Source of the DNA: Cellulophaga baltica
Lineage (GTDB): Bacteria; Bacteroidota; Bacteroidia; Flavobacteriales; Flavobacteriaceae
Direction of reading: 5' to 3'
DNA length: 64,000 nucleotides
Assembly (NCBI RefSeq): GCF_018861125.1
Contig: NZ_JAHKQN010000019.1
Location: 94,820 to 158,819 of the forward strand
The notes under the pieces were generated by a model. That model made no database searches and was not told the origin of the DNA. It was given only the letters and a program-made list of their open reading frames with translations. Below are positions 1 to 7,398 of the stretch, piece by piece. The first letter of the stretch is position 1; every line of letters begins with the position of its first letter. The translations under genes and the position numbers were made by a program.

Positions 1-59
1 CCATACTCTGTTAAAGTTACTTTACTTGGCGGGTATGCTGTTACGATTGCTAATTTCAT
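1..59 (-). CDS. Glycosyltransferase, N-terminal fragment (runs off window start)
   Basis: Only the first 19 complete codons are inside the window, reading MKLAIVTAYPPSKVTLTEY on the minus strand. An N-terminus of the form MKLAIVTAYPPS is typical of GT-B family glycosyltransferases, whose first beta strand leads into the acceptor-binding Rossmann fold. The start codon lies 53 bases after the stop of the flippase gene on the same strand, so the two are probably co-transcribed in a polysaccharide operon. The family call rests on this short stretch alone; donor and acceptor sugars cannot be guessed. Confidence 0.55.
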   Translation of the reverse strand, partial: MKLAIVTAYPPSKVTLTEY

Positions 60-112
60 AATTGTAATATTTAATTTGGGTAATGACTAAAGTATTATCT
101 TGTACTTTGCAA

Positions 113-1348
113 TTATTTAGTTTTTTTGGTTAAAAAATAGGTGATTTGAACAGCTAATAAAATAGCCATCGCTACTATTTGTACTTGTACCACTGTTGCT
201 AAATTGTTGTGGAAGAGTACTACTAATATTATTTGTGACATTCCTAAAATACCCGAGAGTATTACTGGAACATATTGATCTAATGATAAAAAATAATATG
301 CGAATATGTTTGCAATGGCAAATAATGATGTTGCTAAAGCATATTGCCATAATAAACTAGCCATTGATATGTAAGCCTTGCCAAACATTATGTTAATTAT
401 AAATTCGGGCATAATATAACAAGCAAGTATAATCACAGTAGATAATAAAGCAATGTAACCTACATATTTAAAGAGTGTTGGAGCAGTCGCTTCACCATCT
501 TTTTGCTTTTGAACTACCGTTGGTAATAACAACATTACGAACATCCAAGCAACAAAATAAACAACACGCCCAATTAATGCTAAGGAAGCATATAAACCAG
601 CTTCAAGTGGGTCGAAATAGTGTTTTACTAATAGGATATCGCTATTGTTTATTATAATTTGAGTAAACTCATAACATACGGTCAATATCATAAATTTATT
701 TACTCTTTTTGTGTTTTCAGGTAATAAACGCTCTTTACTTGTAAGGTCTAAATCTTTTATATCAGAAGGTATTAAGCCAAAAAAGAATGAAATAACAATA
801 CCCAATGCTACTAAAAATGAGGTCTCAAAAGGGATAGCAATTAATAACAATAATGTGATTACCAATTTGCTCCACATTTCAGTCTGGTAGGTAACTGAAA
901 GATTTTTAAAATTTTGATTTCCTTGGTATGCACCTCTATTTACACTCATAAAAAAGTATAGTGGTATTCCAAAACCAAACAAAACAAACATCCAATGACT
1001 TTCTGTATGAAAAATTTCTTGTAATTTTTTAGCAAATATTACAATAAGTAAGCCAGCTACAAGACCATAAATACTTGCTTGTTTATAACTCCGGTTTTTA
1101 AAAATTGACCATTGTTTTCCTGAAAATACTACTGCAAATTTAGCAGTGGTTAATTGAAATGTCATTCCAATAAAAGATAGAACCAATAATAAGGTAATTA
1201 ATAAGGCTGCTTCTGCAAATGCCTCAGGGCCAAGTATTCTGCCTAACAATAAATTATAAATATAATTACCGCCATTCACCACTAAAACACTGCCCATGAA
1301 CAGCTGTTCAGGCGATATTTTTCGTAAGAAAAGTTTAAGTGTGTTCAT
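113..1348 (-). CDS. Polysaccharide flippase (Wzx/MOP-type) membrane protein
   Basis: A 411-residue hydrophobic protein with about twelve predicted membrane segments spread over its whole length, which is the usual size for oligosaccharide flippases of the MOP superfamily. The N-terminal GGNYIYNLLLGRILGPEAF resembles the first helix pair of Wzx-like transporters (the N-Y-N-x-x-x-G-R-x-L-G-P-E-x-F pattern). It probably flips an undecaprenyl-linked glycan or moves a lipid-linked sugar across the inner membrane. A glycosyltransferase gene follows on the same strand, which supports a polysaccharide role. The substrate is unknown. The start chosen is the ATG at 1348; 299 bases separate it from the divergent TPR gene. 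Confidence 0.8.
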   Translation of the reverse strand: MNTLKLFLRKISPEQLFMGSVLVVNGGNYIYNLLLGRILGPEAFAEAALLITLLLVLSFIGMTFQLTTAKFAVVFSGKQWSIFKNRSYKQASIYGLVAGLLIVIFAKKLQEIFHTESHWMFVLFGFGIPLYFFMSVNRGAYQGNQNFKNLSVTYQTEMWSKLVITLLLLIAIPFETSFLVALGIVISFFFGLIPSDIKDLDLTSKERLLPENTKRVNKFMILTVCYEFTQIIINNSDILLVKHYFDPLEAGLYASLALIGRVVYFVAWMFVMLLLPTVVQKQKDGEATAPTLFKYVGYIALLSTVIILACYIMPEFIINIMFGKAYISMASLLWQYALATSLFAIANIFAYYFLSLDQYVPVILSGILGMSQIILVVLFHNNLATVVQVQIVAMAILLAVQITYFLTKKTK

Positions 1349-1647
1349 TTTGATTTTATATTTATGCGTTTGGTTTTCAGTATATATAACGCTTAAAAAT
1401 TACTTTATTGTAAGTAAATTCTTATATTTTTTATTTATTAGTTAATTTTTATGTGTTACATTTAATAAGTTAAGATTTAAATTATTTGGAATTAGTAAGC
1501 TGGCTTTAATATTTGCTAAGGGAATCTCTTTGAATTAAAGCATTTAGATTTCTCAAGATCTAATATTTATTGAATAAAACAATAATTAAACCTAATAATT
1601 TGAAAAAAACATCGTTACTTTATAAGTAGTAAAAAACTTACAACTTA
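1349..1647. other. AT-rich intergenic region between divergent genes
   Basis: This stretch separates the flippase (minus strand) from the TPR/barrel gene (plus strand) and must hold promoters for both. It is very AT-rich and contains no convincing ORF, RNA gene or strong hairpin. A TTTG about 50 bases upstream of the ATG at 1648 could be a -33 box, but no exact TAnnTTTG follows it. Nothing else is seen here. Confidence 0.4.
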
Positions 1648-3708
1648 ATGAGAAACTCCATTACATTACTTTTTATACTTATTTTTAGTCTTTTACATGC
1701 GCAAGAGAATAGCATGCAAAAAGGTTTTAGCATGTTGGAGGTAGGTGATTTTCAAGAAGCAGAAGTGTTTTTTGATTCATATTTAAAAACTGACCCTGAT
1801 AATAAAACAGCAAAACTGTGTTACGGTAGAGCAGTAGGTTTAAGTGGTGAGCCAGAAAAAGCTAATAAAATTTTTGCAAGTCTACTAAAAAAGTATCCTC
1901 AAGATTTTGAGGTTCAAATAAATTATAATGAATCTTTTCTTTGGGCAAAAAAATATTTAGTAGCCAAACCTTTATATGAAAAGCTAGCAAAAGAAAACCC
2001 CGATAAATTTGGTGCTGTTTTAGGTTATGCAAATACTTTATCAAACTTAAAGGAATATCCTAAAGCTCTAGAAGTCGTAGAACAAGCAATTGCTCTACAG
2101 CCAGAAAATGAAAGTGCTAAAGTTTCTAAAAAGTATATGAATCTTGGTTTTGCAAACTATTATGTAAATAAGCAAGAATATAAAAAGGGTCTAAAGTTAT
2201 TAAATGAAATTTTTGTTGATTTTAAGGAAGATAAAGATGCGCTTTTAAATATCGCAAATGTTCACTTAATCATGAAAAATTCTGATAAAGCTATTGAAAC
2301 ATATAAACGATATGCTACTAGTCCTAAAGATTCTATTACAGCTTTAAACGGAATTGTTTTAGCTCATCATATTGGAGAAGATGATAAAACTGCTTTGAAA
2401 ATTTCAGAATTTACAGTAGAAAAAGTTTATAAACTTGCTGATGATGAATTATTAGAGAAAACCTATAATAGATATGTTCAAGCTTTAATATGGAATAACA
2501 AATACAAAATAGCGAGAGAAGAAATTGCTTTATTGAAAGAAAAATACCCTGACAGAAATTGGGTTTCTGCGTTAAGTGCAACTTACGGTATGTATACAGC
2601 AGATTTTAAATTGAGTTTATCTAATTATGATGATATTTTAAAAAGAGATAGTGCTTCTTTTGATGGCAATTTGGGTAAAGCCAATGCATTGTTTGCTTCT
2701 GATAAAATAATACCTGCATACCAAGCAGCTTTTCAAACTCTCAAAGTATTTAAAGGTCAGAAAGATGCTTTAGGTTTTATAGAAAAATTAAACATTAAAT
2801 ACACACCTTATGTAGAAGAACATGTAGCTTATACTTTTGATAATGGTGATAATGTCGCATTTTCAAGTACAACAAATTTTAATGTACCTATTACTACAAA
2901 ATTAAATACAACCTTAAGTTATCAGTTTAGGACTACAGATAATTCTGTTACAATAAATAGTGCCAGTACGCATGTTTTAATTGCAGGAATATGGTATAAG
3001 TTATTGCCTAAAACAACTGTTAAAGCTTCTTTGGGTATTAATAATTCTAGTTTTTCAGGTGAATCGTATGTGCAACCTGTTATTGATGTTAAATTGGAAA
3101 TGCAACCTTTCAAGCTTCAAAATTTAACTTTAGGGTATACACGTGAATTACAAAGTTTTAATGCAGAGTTAATTGAACGCGAAATTGTAATGAATCATTT
3201 TGGATTAAATTATAATTTGGGCACCAATTTTAAATTGGGATGGTATACACAATTAATGCACACGCAACAGTCTGATAATAATGTTAGAAACATATTGTTT
3301 ACATCGTTGTATTATAACTTATTTAAGAAGCCAGCTTTCAAATTCGGATTGAATTTTCAATACATCACTTTTCAGGATCAAGTGCCAACAATTTACTTTA
3401 GTCCTGAAAAGTATATGGCTTTTGAGTTATTTGGAGATTTACGAGGTAATTTCTCAGAAAAGACCACCTATATGTTAAGTGCAGCTTCTGGTTTACAGAA
3501 AGTTGAAGACGATGATTTTTCTGTAATTTTTAGAGCAGAAGCAGGGGTGAAGCATCAATTTAATAAAAGATGGAGTGCCGATTTTTATGCGAAATACAGC
3601 AATATAGCCTCAGCAACTGCAGCAGGTTTTGAGTTTACTGAAATTGGTTTTAAAGTGAAATGGCTCTTTTTAAAAGAACCGTTATTTTATAAAAATATAA
3701 AAAAATAA
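1648..3708 (+). CDS. TPR protein with C-terminal outer-membrane beta-barrel (YaiO-like)
   Basis: A 686-residue exported protein. Residues 1-19 form a signal peptide ending in LLHAQ, the usual flavobacterial cleavage context. Residues about 20-390 are tandem tetratricopeptide repeats, with A/G-8 and A-20 type spacing visible in segments such as AKLCYGRAVGLSGEPEKA. From about 395 to the end the sequence changes to alternating polar/hydrophobic strands with many aromatic residues, as in a YaiO-type outer-membrane barrel. Such proteins are often found near surface polysaccharide export genes, and a flippase lies divergently upstream. A periplasmic TPR scaffold tethered to an outer-membrane barrel is the likely architecture; the exported substrate, if any, is unknown. 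Confidence 0.75.
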   Translation: MRNSITLLFILIFSLLHAQENSMQKGFSMLEVGDFQEAEVFFDSYLKTDPDNKTAKLCYGRAVGLSGEPEKANKIFASLLKKYPQDFEVQINYNESFLWAKKYLVAKPLYEKLAKENPDKFGAVLGYANTLSNLKEYPKALEVVEQAIALQPENESAKVSKKYMNLGFANYYVNKQEYKKGLKLLNEIFVDFKEDKDALLNIANVHLIMKNSDKAIETYKRYATSPKDSITALNGIVLAHHIGEDDKTALKISEFTVEKVYKLADDELLEKTYNRYVQALIWNNKYKIAREEIALLKEKYPDRNWVSALSATYGMYTADFKLSLSNYDDILKRDSASFDGNLGKANALFASDKIIPAYQAAFQTLKVFKGQKDALGFIEKLNIKYTPYVEEHVAYTFDNGDNVAFSSTTNFNVPITTKLNTTLSYQFRTTDNSVTINSASTHVLIAGIWYKLLPKTTVKASLGINNSSFSGESYVQPVIDVKLEMQPFKLQNLTLGYTRELQSFNAELIEREIVMNHFGLNYNLGTNFKLGWYTQLMHTQQSDNNVRNILFTSLYYNLFKKPAFKFGLNFQYITFQDQVPTIYFSPEKYMAFELFGDLRGNFSEKTTYMLSAASGLQKVEDDDFSVIFRAEAGVKHQFNKRWSADFYAKYSNIASATAAGFEFTEIGFKVKWLFLKEPLFYKNIKK

Positions 3709-3716
3709 TTGATATA

Positions 3717-3760
3717 AATAAGCTTAAAAATTGCCAATATTGGTGGTTTTTAAGCTTATT
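3717..3760. terminator. Bidirectional terminator with a very long stem
   Basis: Two 14-base arms (AATAAGCTTAAAAA and its exact complement) enclose a second inverted repeat, CCAAT/ATTGG, joined through three possible G-U pairs. The whole element can fold into a stem of about 22 base pairs. It lies exactly between two convergent genes and covers the stop codon of the STAS gene. A- and T-rich arms on each side make it usable in both directions. Confidence 0.85.
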
Positions 3761-4070
3761 TATTTTCTAAAACACAATTGTTTTCAATAATATAATGGGT
3801 TTTTGTTTTTTGCATAAATGCTTTAATAACTTCATTATTATGTTCTAAAAAGGTGATTTTTTTATTTTCTAAAGTAGCTTCTTTATACAACCTCTCAAGG
3901 TTTTTAGCTGCAACCTTATCCATACTGTTAAGCTTCTGAATATTAATAATAACAGTATTGTTAGCTTGTAATAAGTTTTTTACGTGATTTCTAATTAAAT
4001 TTGCATTTCTCCAATTTAATTCTCCTTTTAAGGAGTGAATTCCATTTTCTTCATTTATTTCAATCGGCAT
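3756..4070 (-). CDS. STAS-domain protein (anti-sigma factor antagonist-like)
   Basis: A 104-residue single-domain protein. The order beta strand, helix, then the IINIQKLNSMDKVAAKNLERL segment (a strand followed by a polar residue at a helix start) matches the STAS fold of SpoIIAA-like proteins, where a Ser/Asp near S48-M49-D50 is the phosphorylated or switching position. It is soluble with no signal peptide. It lies 96 bases downstream of the LytTR regulator on the same strand, at the end of the H-NOX/FIST signalling block, so it may be a partner-switching output of that pathway. The family is inferred from pattern; it could also be an MlaB-like STAS protein, but no Mla genes are adjacent. 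Confidence 0.7.
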   Translation of the reverse strand: MPIEINEENGIHSLKGELNWRNANLIRNHVKNLLQANNTVIINIQKLNSMDKVAAKNLERLYKEATLENKKITFLEHNNEVIKAFMQKTKTHYIIENNCVLENK

Positions 4071-4166
4071 GATATATTAAGTTTGGGTTAATTTATAATT
4101 AACGAGAAAAAACTTACAATATTATGTGTTTTAAAACTAATGAGATTAGATATATGTAATCAAAAT

Positions 4167-4880
4167 CTATAAAAGATTCAGTCTTCTCATAAGTTCCGGT
4201 CTGTTAGATCTACTTATAGGAATGACGTTTTTTTCTATTAACACACTGTTATCTTCAATATCTATAATTTTAGTAAAGTTGATGATAAATGACCTGTGTA
4301 TTTGTAAAAATGTACTTTCGGGCAATTTTTCTTTTATACTTTTTAAAGTATTATGTACGCGGTATGTTTTCTGAATAGTTTTTACATCAATATAATCGCC
4401 CTTGGCTTCAACAACCAAAATTTCATTTAATTTAAGTTTTATGAGCCTACGATCAATATTTATATAAATATCTTCTTCAGTATTGGTAGATTGAAGTGTT
4501 TTACTCTCTACGGTTTTGGCAGAATTTTTTAAAGCTTTTTTAATTTTAATAATAGATTTTTCAAAACGGTCTTGCGTTATCGGTTTTACCAAATAATCTA
4601 CAATGGGCTCGTATTCATAAGCTTCAATAGCAAAATCAGTATCTGATGTGGTAAGCACTATTCTTGGCGGGTTTTTTAACGTTTGTATAAAGTCAATCCC
4701 TGTAAATCCTGGCATATGTATATCTAGAAAAATGACATCAACAGTATTTTGATTCAAAAACTTAATTGCTTCCATAGCATTTGAGAATGAATCAATAATA
4801 TTTAAATCTGAAATTTTAGAACATAACTGCTCAACAATAGCTCTTGCAGTTGCTTCATCATCTACAATGATACAATTCAT
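4167..4880 (-). CDS. LytTR-family response regulator
   Basis: A 237-residue two-domain regulator. The receiver domain (residues 1-120) has the acidic pair at D7-D8, the phosphoacceptor D53 in VIFLDIHMPG, a conserved threonine/serine in VLTTSD and lysine in YLVKPI. The C-terminal domain (about 135-237) is a LytTR DNA-binding domain, shown by LVVEAKGDYIDVKT and LPESTFLQIHRSFIIN. It is the only classical DNA-binding output in the signalling operon and follows the Hpt gene by 5 bases, so it is the probable final acceptor of a His-Asp-His-Asp relay. Targets are unknown. No obvious autoregulatory direct repeat was found nearby. Confidence 0.92.
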   Translation of the reverse strand: MNCIIVDDEATARAIVEQLCSKISDLNIIDSFSNAMEAIKFLNQNTVDVIFLDIHMPGFTGIDFIQTLKNPPRIVLTTSDTDFAIEAYEYEPIVDYLVKPITQDRFEKSIIKIKKALKNSAKTVESKTLQSTNTEEDIYINIDRRLIKLKLNEILVVEAKGDYIDVKTIQKTYRVHNTLKSIKEKLPESTFLQIHRSFIINFTKIIDIEDNSVLIEKNVIPISRSNRPELMRRLNLL

Positions 4881-4885
4881 AATTG

Positions 4886-5206
4886 TTATAGGTTTTTAGT
4901 ATAAGCGTCAATCTTCTCTAAGATAGTTGAAAATTTTGTATCTAGCTTCTTATCTCCCCTCAATAATTCCTCTTCATAGGTCACTGCTAATTTATAATCT
5001 TCTGTAAGGCTTAAAATATTTAGTTTGTGTTTTAATTTATGTACAATGTCAGCTGTTTCTTTTAAATTGTTGCTAGCAATTGCATTCTCATATTCTTTTT
5101 TTTCTAGGGGTATTTCTTCTTTTATGACAGAAATAAATTTTATTTCAAAAGCTTTATCATCACCAGCTAATTGTTTTATATAATTTAAGTTTGGTTGTTG
5201 TTCCAT
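4886..5206 (-). CDS. Hpt-domain phosphotransfer protein
   Basis: A 106-residue helical protein fitting a stand-alone histidine phosphotransfer domain. The phosphoacceptor is most likely H56 in DIVHKLKHKLNILS, which matches the Hpt HxLK pattern; the glycine usual after the lysine is replaced by H60. The gene starts 1 base after the stop of the 351-residue kinase and ends 5 bases before the LytTR regulator. That position, between two kinases and one regulator, suggests it passes phosphate from one or both kinases to the LytTR protein. Its N-terminal YIKQLAGDDKAFEIKFI is also characteristic of Hpt domains. Confidence 0.85.
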   Translation of the reverse strand: MEQQPNLNYIKQLAGDDKAFEIKFISVIKEEIPLEKKEYENAIASNNLKETADIVHKLKHKLNILSLTEDYKLAVTYEEELLRGDKKLDTKFSTILEKIDAYTKNL

Positions 5207-5207
5207 A

Positions 5208-6263
5208 CTATTTTTTTAAAGTGAAATAAAATATTGTTCCTTGATCTTCAGCTGAAGATAACCATATGTCACCTTCATAAATATTAACTACTTTTTTTAC
5301 TAAAGCAAGACCAATACCTGTTGCGTTAGCTTTATTTTCAAGCTTTTTAAACATCGTAAAAATACTTTCTTGATGTTTTTTTGCAATGCCTTTACCATTA
5401 TCTGTTACGCTAAATTTCCAAAACTCATTTTCGTTTATACAATCAATAGTAATCACACCCTTTTCGCGATGTTCTGTAGCAGTAACAGCATTGGTAATTA
5501 AATTTTTAAATAATTGTTCTATTTTATATTTTTCAACATACATGGTAGGTAAACTACCTATTATATCAATAGTAATTGTATTTGGGTAATATATAGTTTT
5601 TTTAATTTCATCAATCAATTTATTTAAGTCAAGATGAATTTTTGGCTCTTCAAGAGAATCTATGGCTGAATGCCTTAAAATTCCTTCAATTAATGAATCC
5701 ATTTTTTCGAGATTCTGTGATACTAAGTTACAATTTTCTTTACTTTCATTAGAAAACTTTTCTTTTTCTTCTTCTAGTATCCAGCACATTAATGCATTAA
5801 TGTTTCTAATAGGCGATTTTAAATCGTGTGAAACCATATGAGCATAATCTTTTAAAGCTTCATTTTGACGCTCTAGATTTTTGACCATCGCTTTGTTTTC
5901 AGCAGTCATTCTAACTATATCTTTAGCTTGTTTTTCAATTCTATTTACTATTTCTATAGGATCTAAAGCTAAACTTATTTTGTTATTATCTTCAATTACA
6001 TTCTTAGAATCGTTTAATATGTTAATCGCTTTTTTAAGAATATTTAAAGTCTTTTTTTGACTTTCAGTTTCAGCACGTAAATCTTTATTTGCTTTATATA
6101 ATTCGTCGGAGCTTAATTTCATTGCTCTTTGTATCATTTCAGATTTTTCTTCATAATCTGAATATGACTTATCAATTGCCTCTATAAAAAGTACAAGTTC
6201 CTTAGAGTCTTTTAGATTCTCGGGTATGTATTTTCTAATTTGTCTTTTTAAGAGTGAGTGCAT
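5208..6263 (-). CDS. Cytosolic sensor histidine kinase, partner of the FIST protein
   Basis: A 351-residue kinase without membrane segments. Residues about 35-140 are charged and helical (coiled coil); the HisKA phosphoacceptor is H146 in MVSHDLKSPIRN; the HATPase domain follows with N-box NLITNAVTA, G1 DNGKGI and G2 GIGLALVKKV. There is no PAS or other sensory domain, so input must come from another protein. The start codon overlaps the stop of the upstream FIST gene by one base (TAATG), pointing to translational coupling with it. The catalytic half closely resembles that of the 789-residue kinase in the same operon, so the two are probably paralogues. Confidence 0.9.
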   Translation of the reverse strand: MHSLLKRQIRKYIPENLKDSKELVLFIEAIDKSYSDYEEKSEMIQRAMKLSSDELYKANKDLRAETESQKKTLNILKKAINILNDSKNVIEDNNKISLALDPIEIVNRIEKQAKDIVRMTAENKAMVKNLERQNEALKDYAHMVSHDLKSPIRNINALMCWILEEEKEKFSNESKENCNLVSQNLEKMDSLIEGILRHSAIDSLEEPKIHLDLNKLIDEIKKTIYYPNTITIDIIGSLPTMYVEKYKIEQLFKNLITNAVTATEHREKGVITIDCINENEFWKFSVTDNGKGIAKKHQESIFTMFKKLENKANATGIGLALVKKVVNIYEGDIWLSSAEDQGTIFYFTLKK

Positions 6264-7396
6264 TATTCGCTAATAAGGGTTAAAGTCATTGTTTGGTTGT
6301 GCAATTTACATTCATTTCGGTTAGAAAATGGTGCTAATTCGCCATAAGAATAAAAACCTGTTGTTACAGATTGATTGCCAGTAACTTCAATTACTTCCTC
6401 AATTTCTTCTTCTATTCGTTGGTTCATAACTAGTTTGCGGCCAATACAGCTTACTAATAATGATAATTCTGGTTTGTGCTTTCTATTACGCATGGCATAC
6501 GTTGCGGCTTTTGATGCTCCTTCAGCAATATCATCGACTGAAGACATCATTAATTGGACGGAAGCATTTTCTGGTACATCACCAGCTAAAATCATGGTGT
6601 TGTTTTCTTCATCAATATTTAAGATTGTTCTAATTATTGATTTATCGCTACCTTCAACTTTAAGGTTTAAAGGGTAGAATAGTGCTGCTTGAGGTAATTC
6701 ATTTGCTTTATCACCTAAATACTTTTTGTATAAATTTAATGCCGGTTTGTGATCAAGTTCATATAATATATTCCCAACTGATTTTGTGACAATTCGTTCG
6801 GGTCCAAAAGCCTTCCAACCACCATAATTTGCACATGAAATTTCTAAGCTTTCACCGTAAAAACCTATAGCTACAATTTCTCCTTCTTTTGGGCTTTCAT
6901 TATATGAAGCTAGTGTTTTTTTAAATCGAGCACCATCACCACATAAACCACCTGATATTTTTATGTTAGTACCAATGTTTTTTTCTAAACCTTCTATTAA
7001 AGAACTACCATTAACAGAACTTCCTTCTGATATTATAAAAATATGTTTTAAATTTTCTTTAGAAAATTTAGTTGCTAAAGCTTCACCTACTTTTTCTGAA
7101 TTATTATCAAACTCTGTTATGTTTTTTGAATGGACTATATAATTACTTTTTTCGAACTCAATAGCTGTTATTACAATACTATCATCATGTACATTTTCAT
7201 TTATAATTTCACCTGATGTAGAACCAAAAACAATATTTCCTGAGGGAAATAATTCTTTTACATCATTATAAATAGTTGGTGACTCTAATAAGAACCGATT
7301 GCCAAATACTAAAACTAAAGGGTCTTTTAATTCCTGTTTTTCAGAAATAAAATTCCATTTATTACCTTTTAATTTATGAACTTGAACTGTTTTCAT
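6263..7396 (-). CDS. FIST-domain sensor (NosP-type candidate)
   Basis: A 377-residue soluble protein with FIST_N (about 25-215) and FIST_C (about 215-360). Visible markers are the N-terminal GSTSGEII segment, KISGGLCGDGARFK, and IAIGFYG-like strands before the FIST_C region, whose end includes VSCIGRKLVM. FIST proteins were first predicted as small-ligand sensors, and members named NosP bind haem and nitric oxide and control histidine kinases. Here the gene is translationally coupled to a kinase lacking its own sensor domain, which is the NosP-like arrangement. Haem binding itself is inferred from family and context; other FIST proteins may bind amino acids or other ligands. Confidence 0.85.
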   Translation of the reverse strand: MKTVQVHKLKGNKWNFISEKQELKDPLVLVFGNRFLLESPTIYNDVKELFPSGNIVFGSTSGEIINENVHDDSIVITAIEFEKSNYIVHSKNITEFDNNSEKVGEALATKFSKENLKHIFIISEGSSVNGSSLIEGLEKNIGTNIKISGGLCGDGARFKKTLASYNESPKEGEIVAIGFYGESLEISCANYGGWKAFGPERIVTKSVGNILYELDHKPALNLYKKYLGDKANELPQAALFYPLNLKVEGSDKSIIRTILNIDEENNTMILAGDVPENASVQLMMSSVDDIAEGASKAATYAMRNRKHKPELSLLVSCIGRKLVMNQRIEEEIEEVIEVTGNQSVTTGFYSYGELAPFSNRNECKLHNQTMTLTLISE

Positions 7397-7398
7397 AA

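Noticed and set aside
475..657. Open frame on the plus strand inside the flippase gene
   Set aside because: It lies antisense to a well-supported membrane protein and has no recognisable motif or start context.
6375..6677. 100-codon open frame antisense to the FIST gene
   Set aside because: Serine/threonine-rich shadow of the real frame with no domain pattern.
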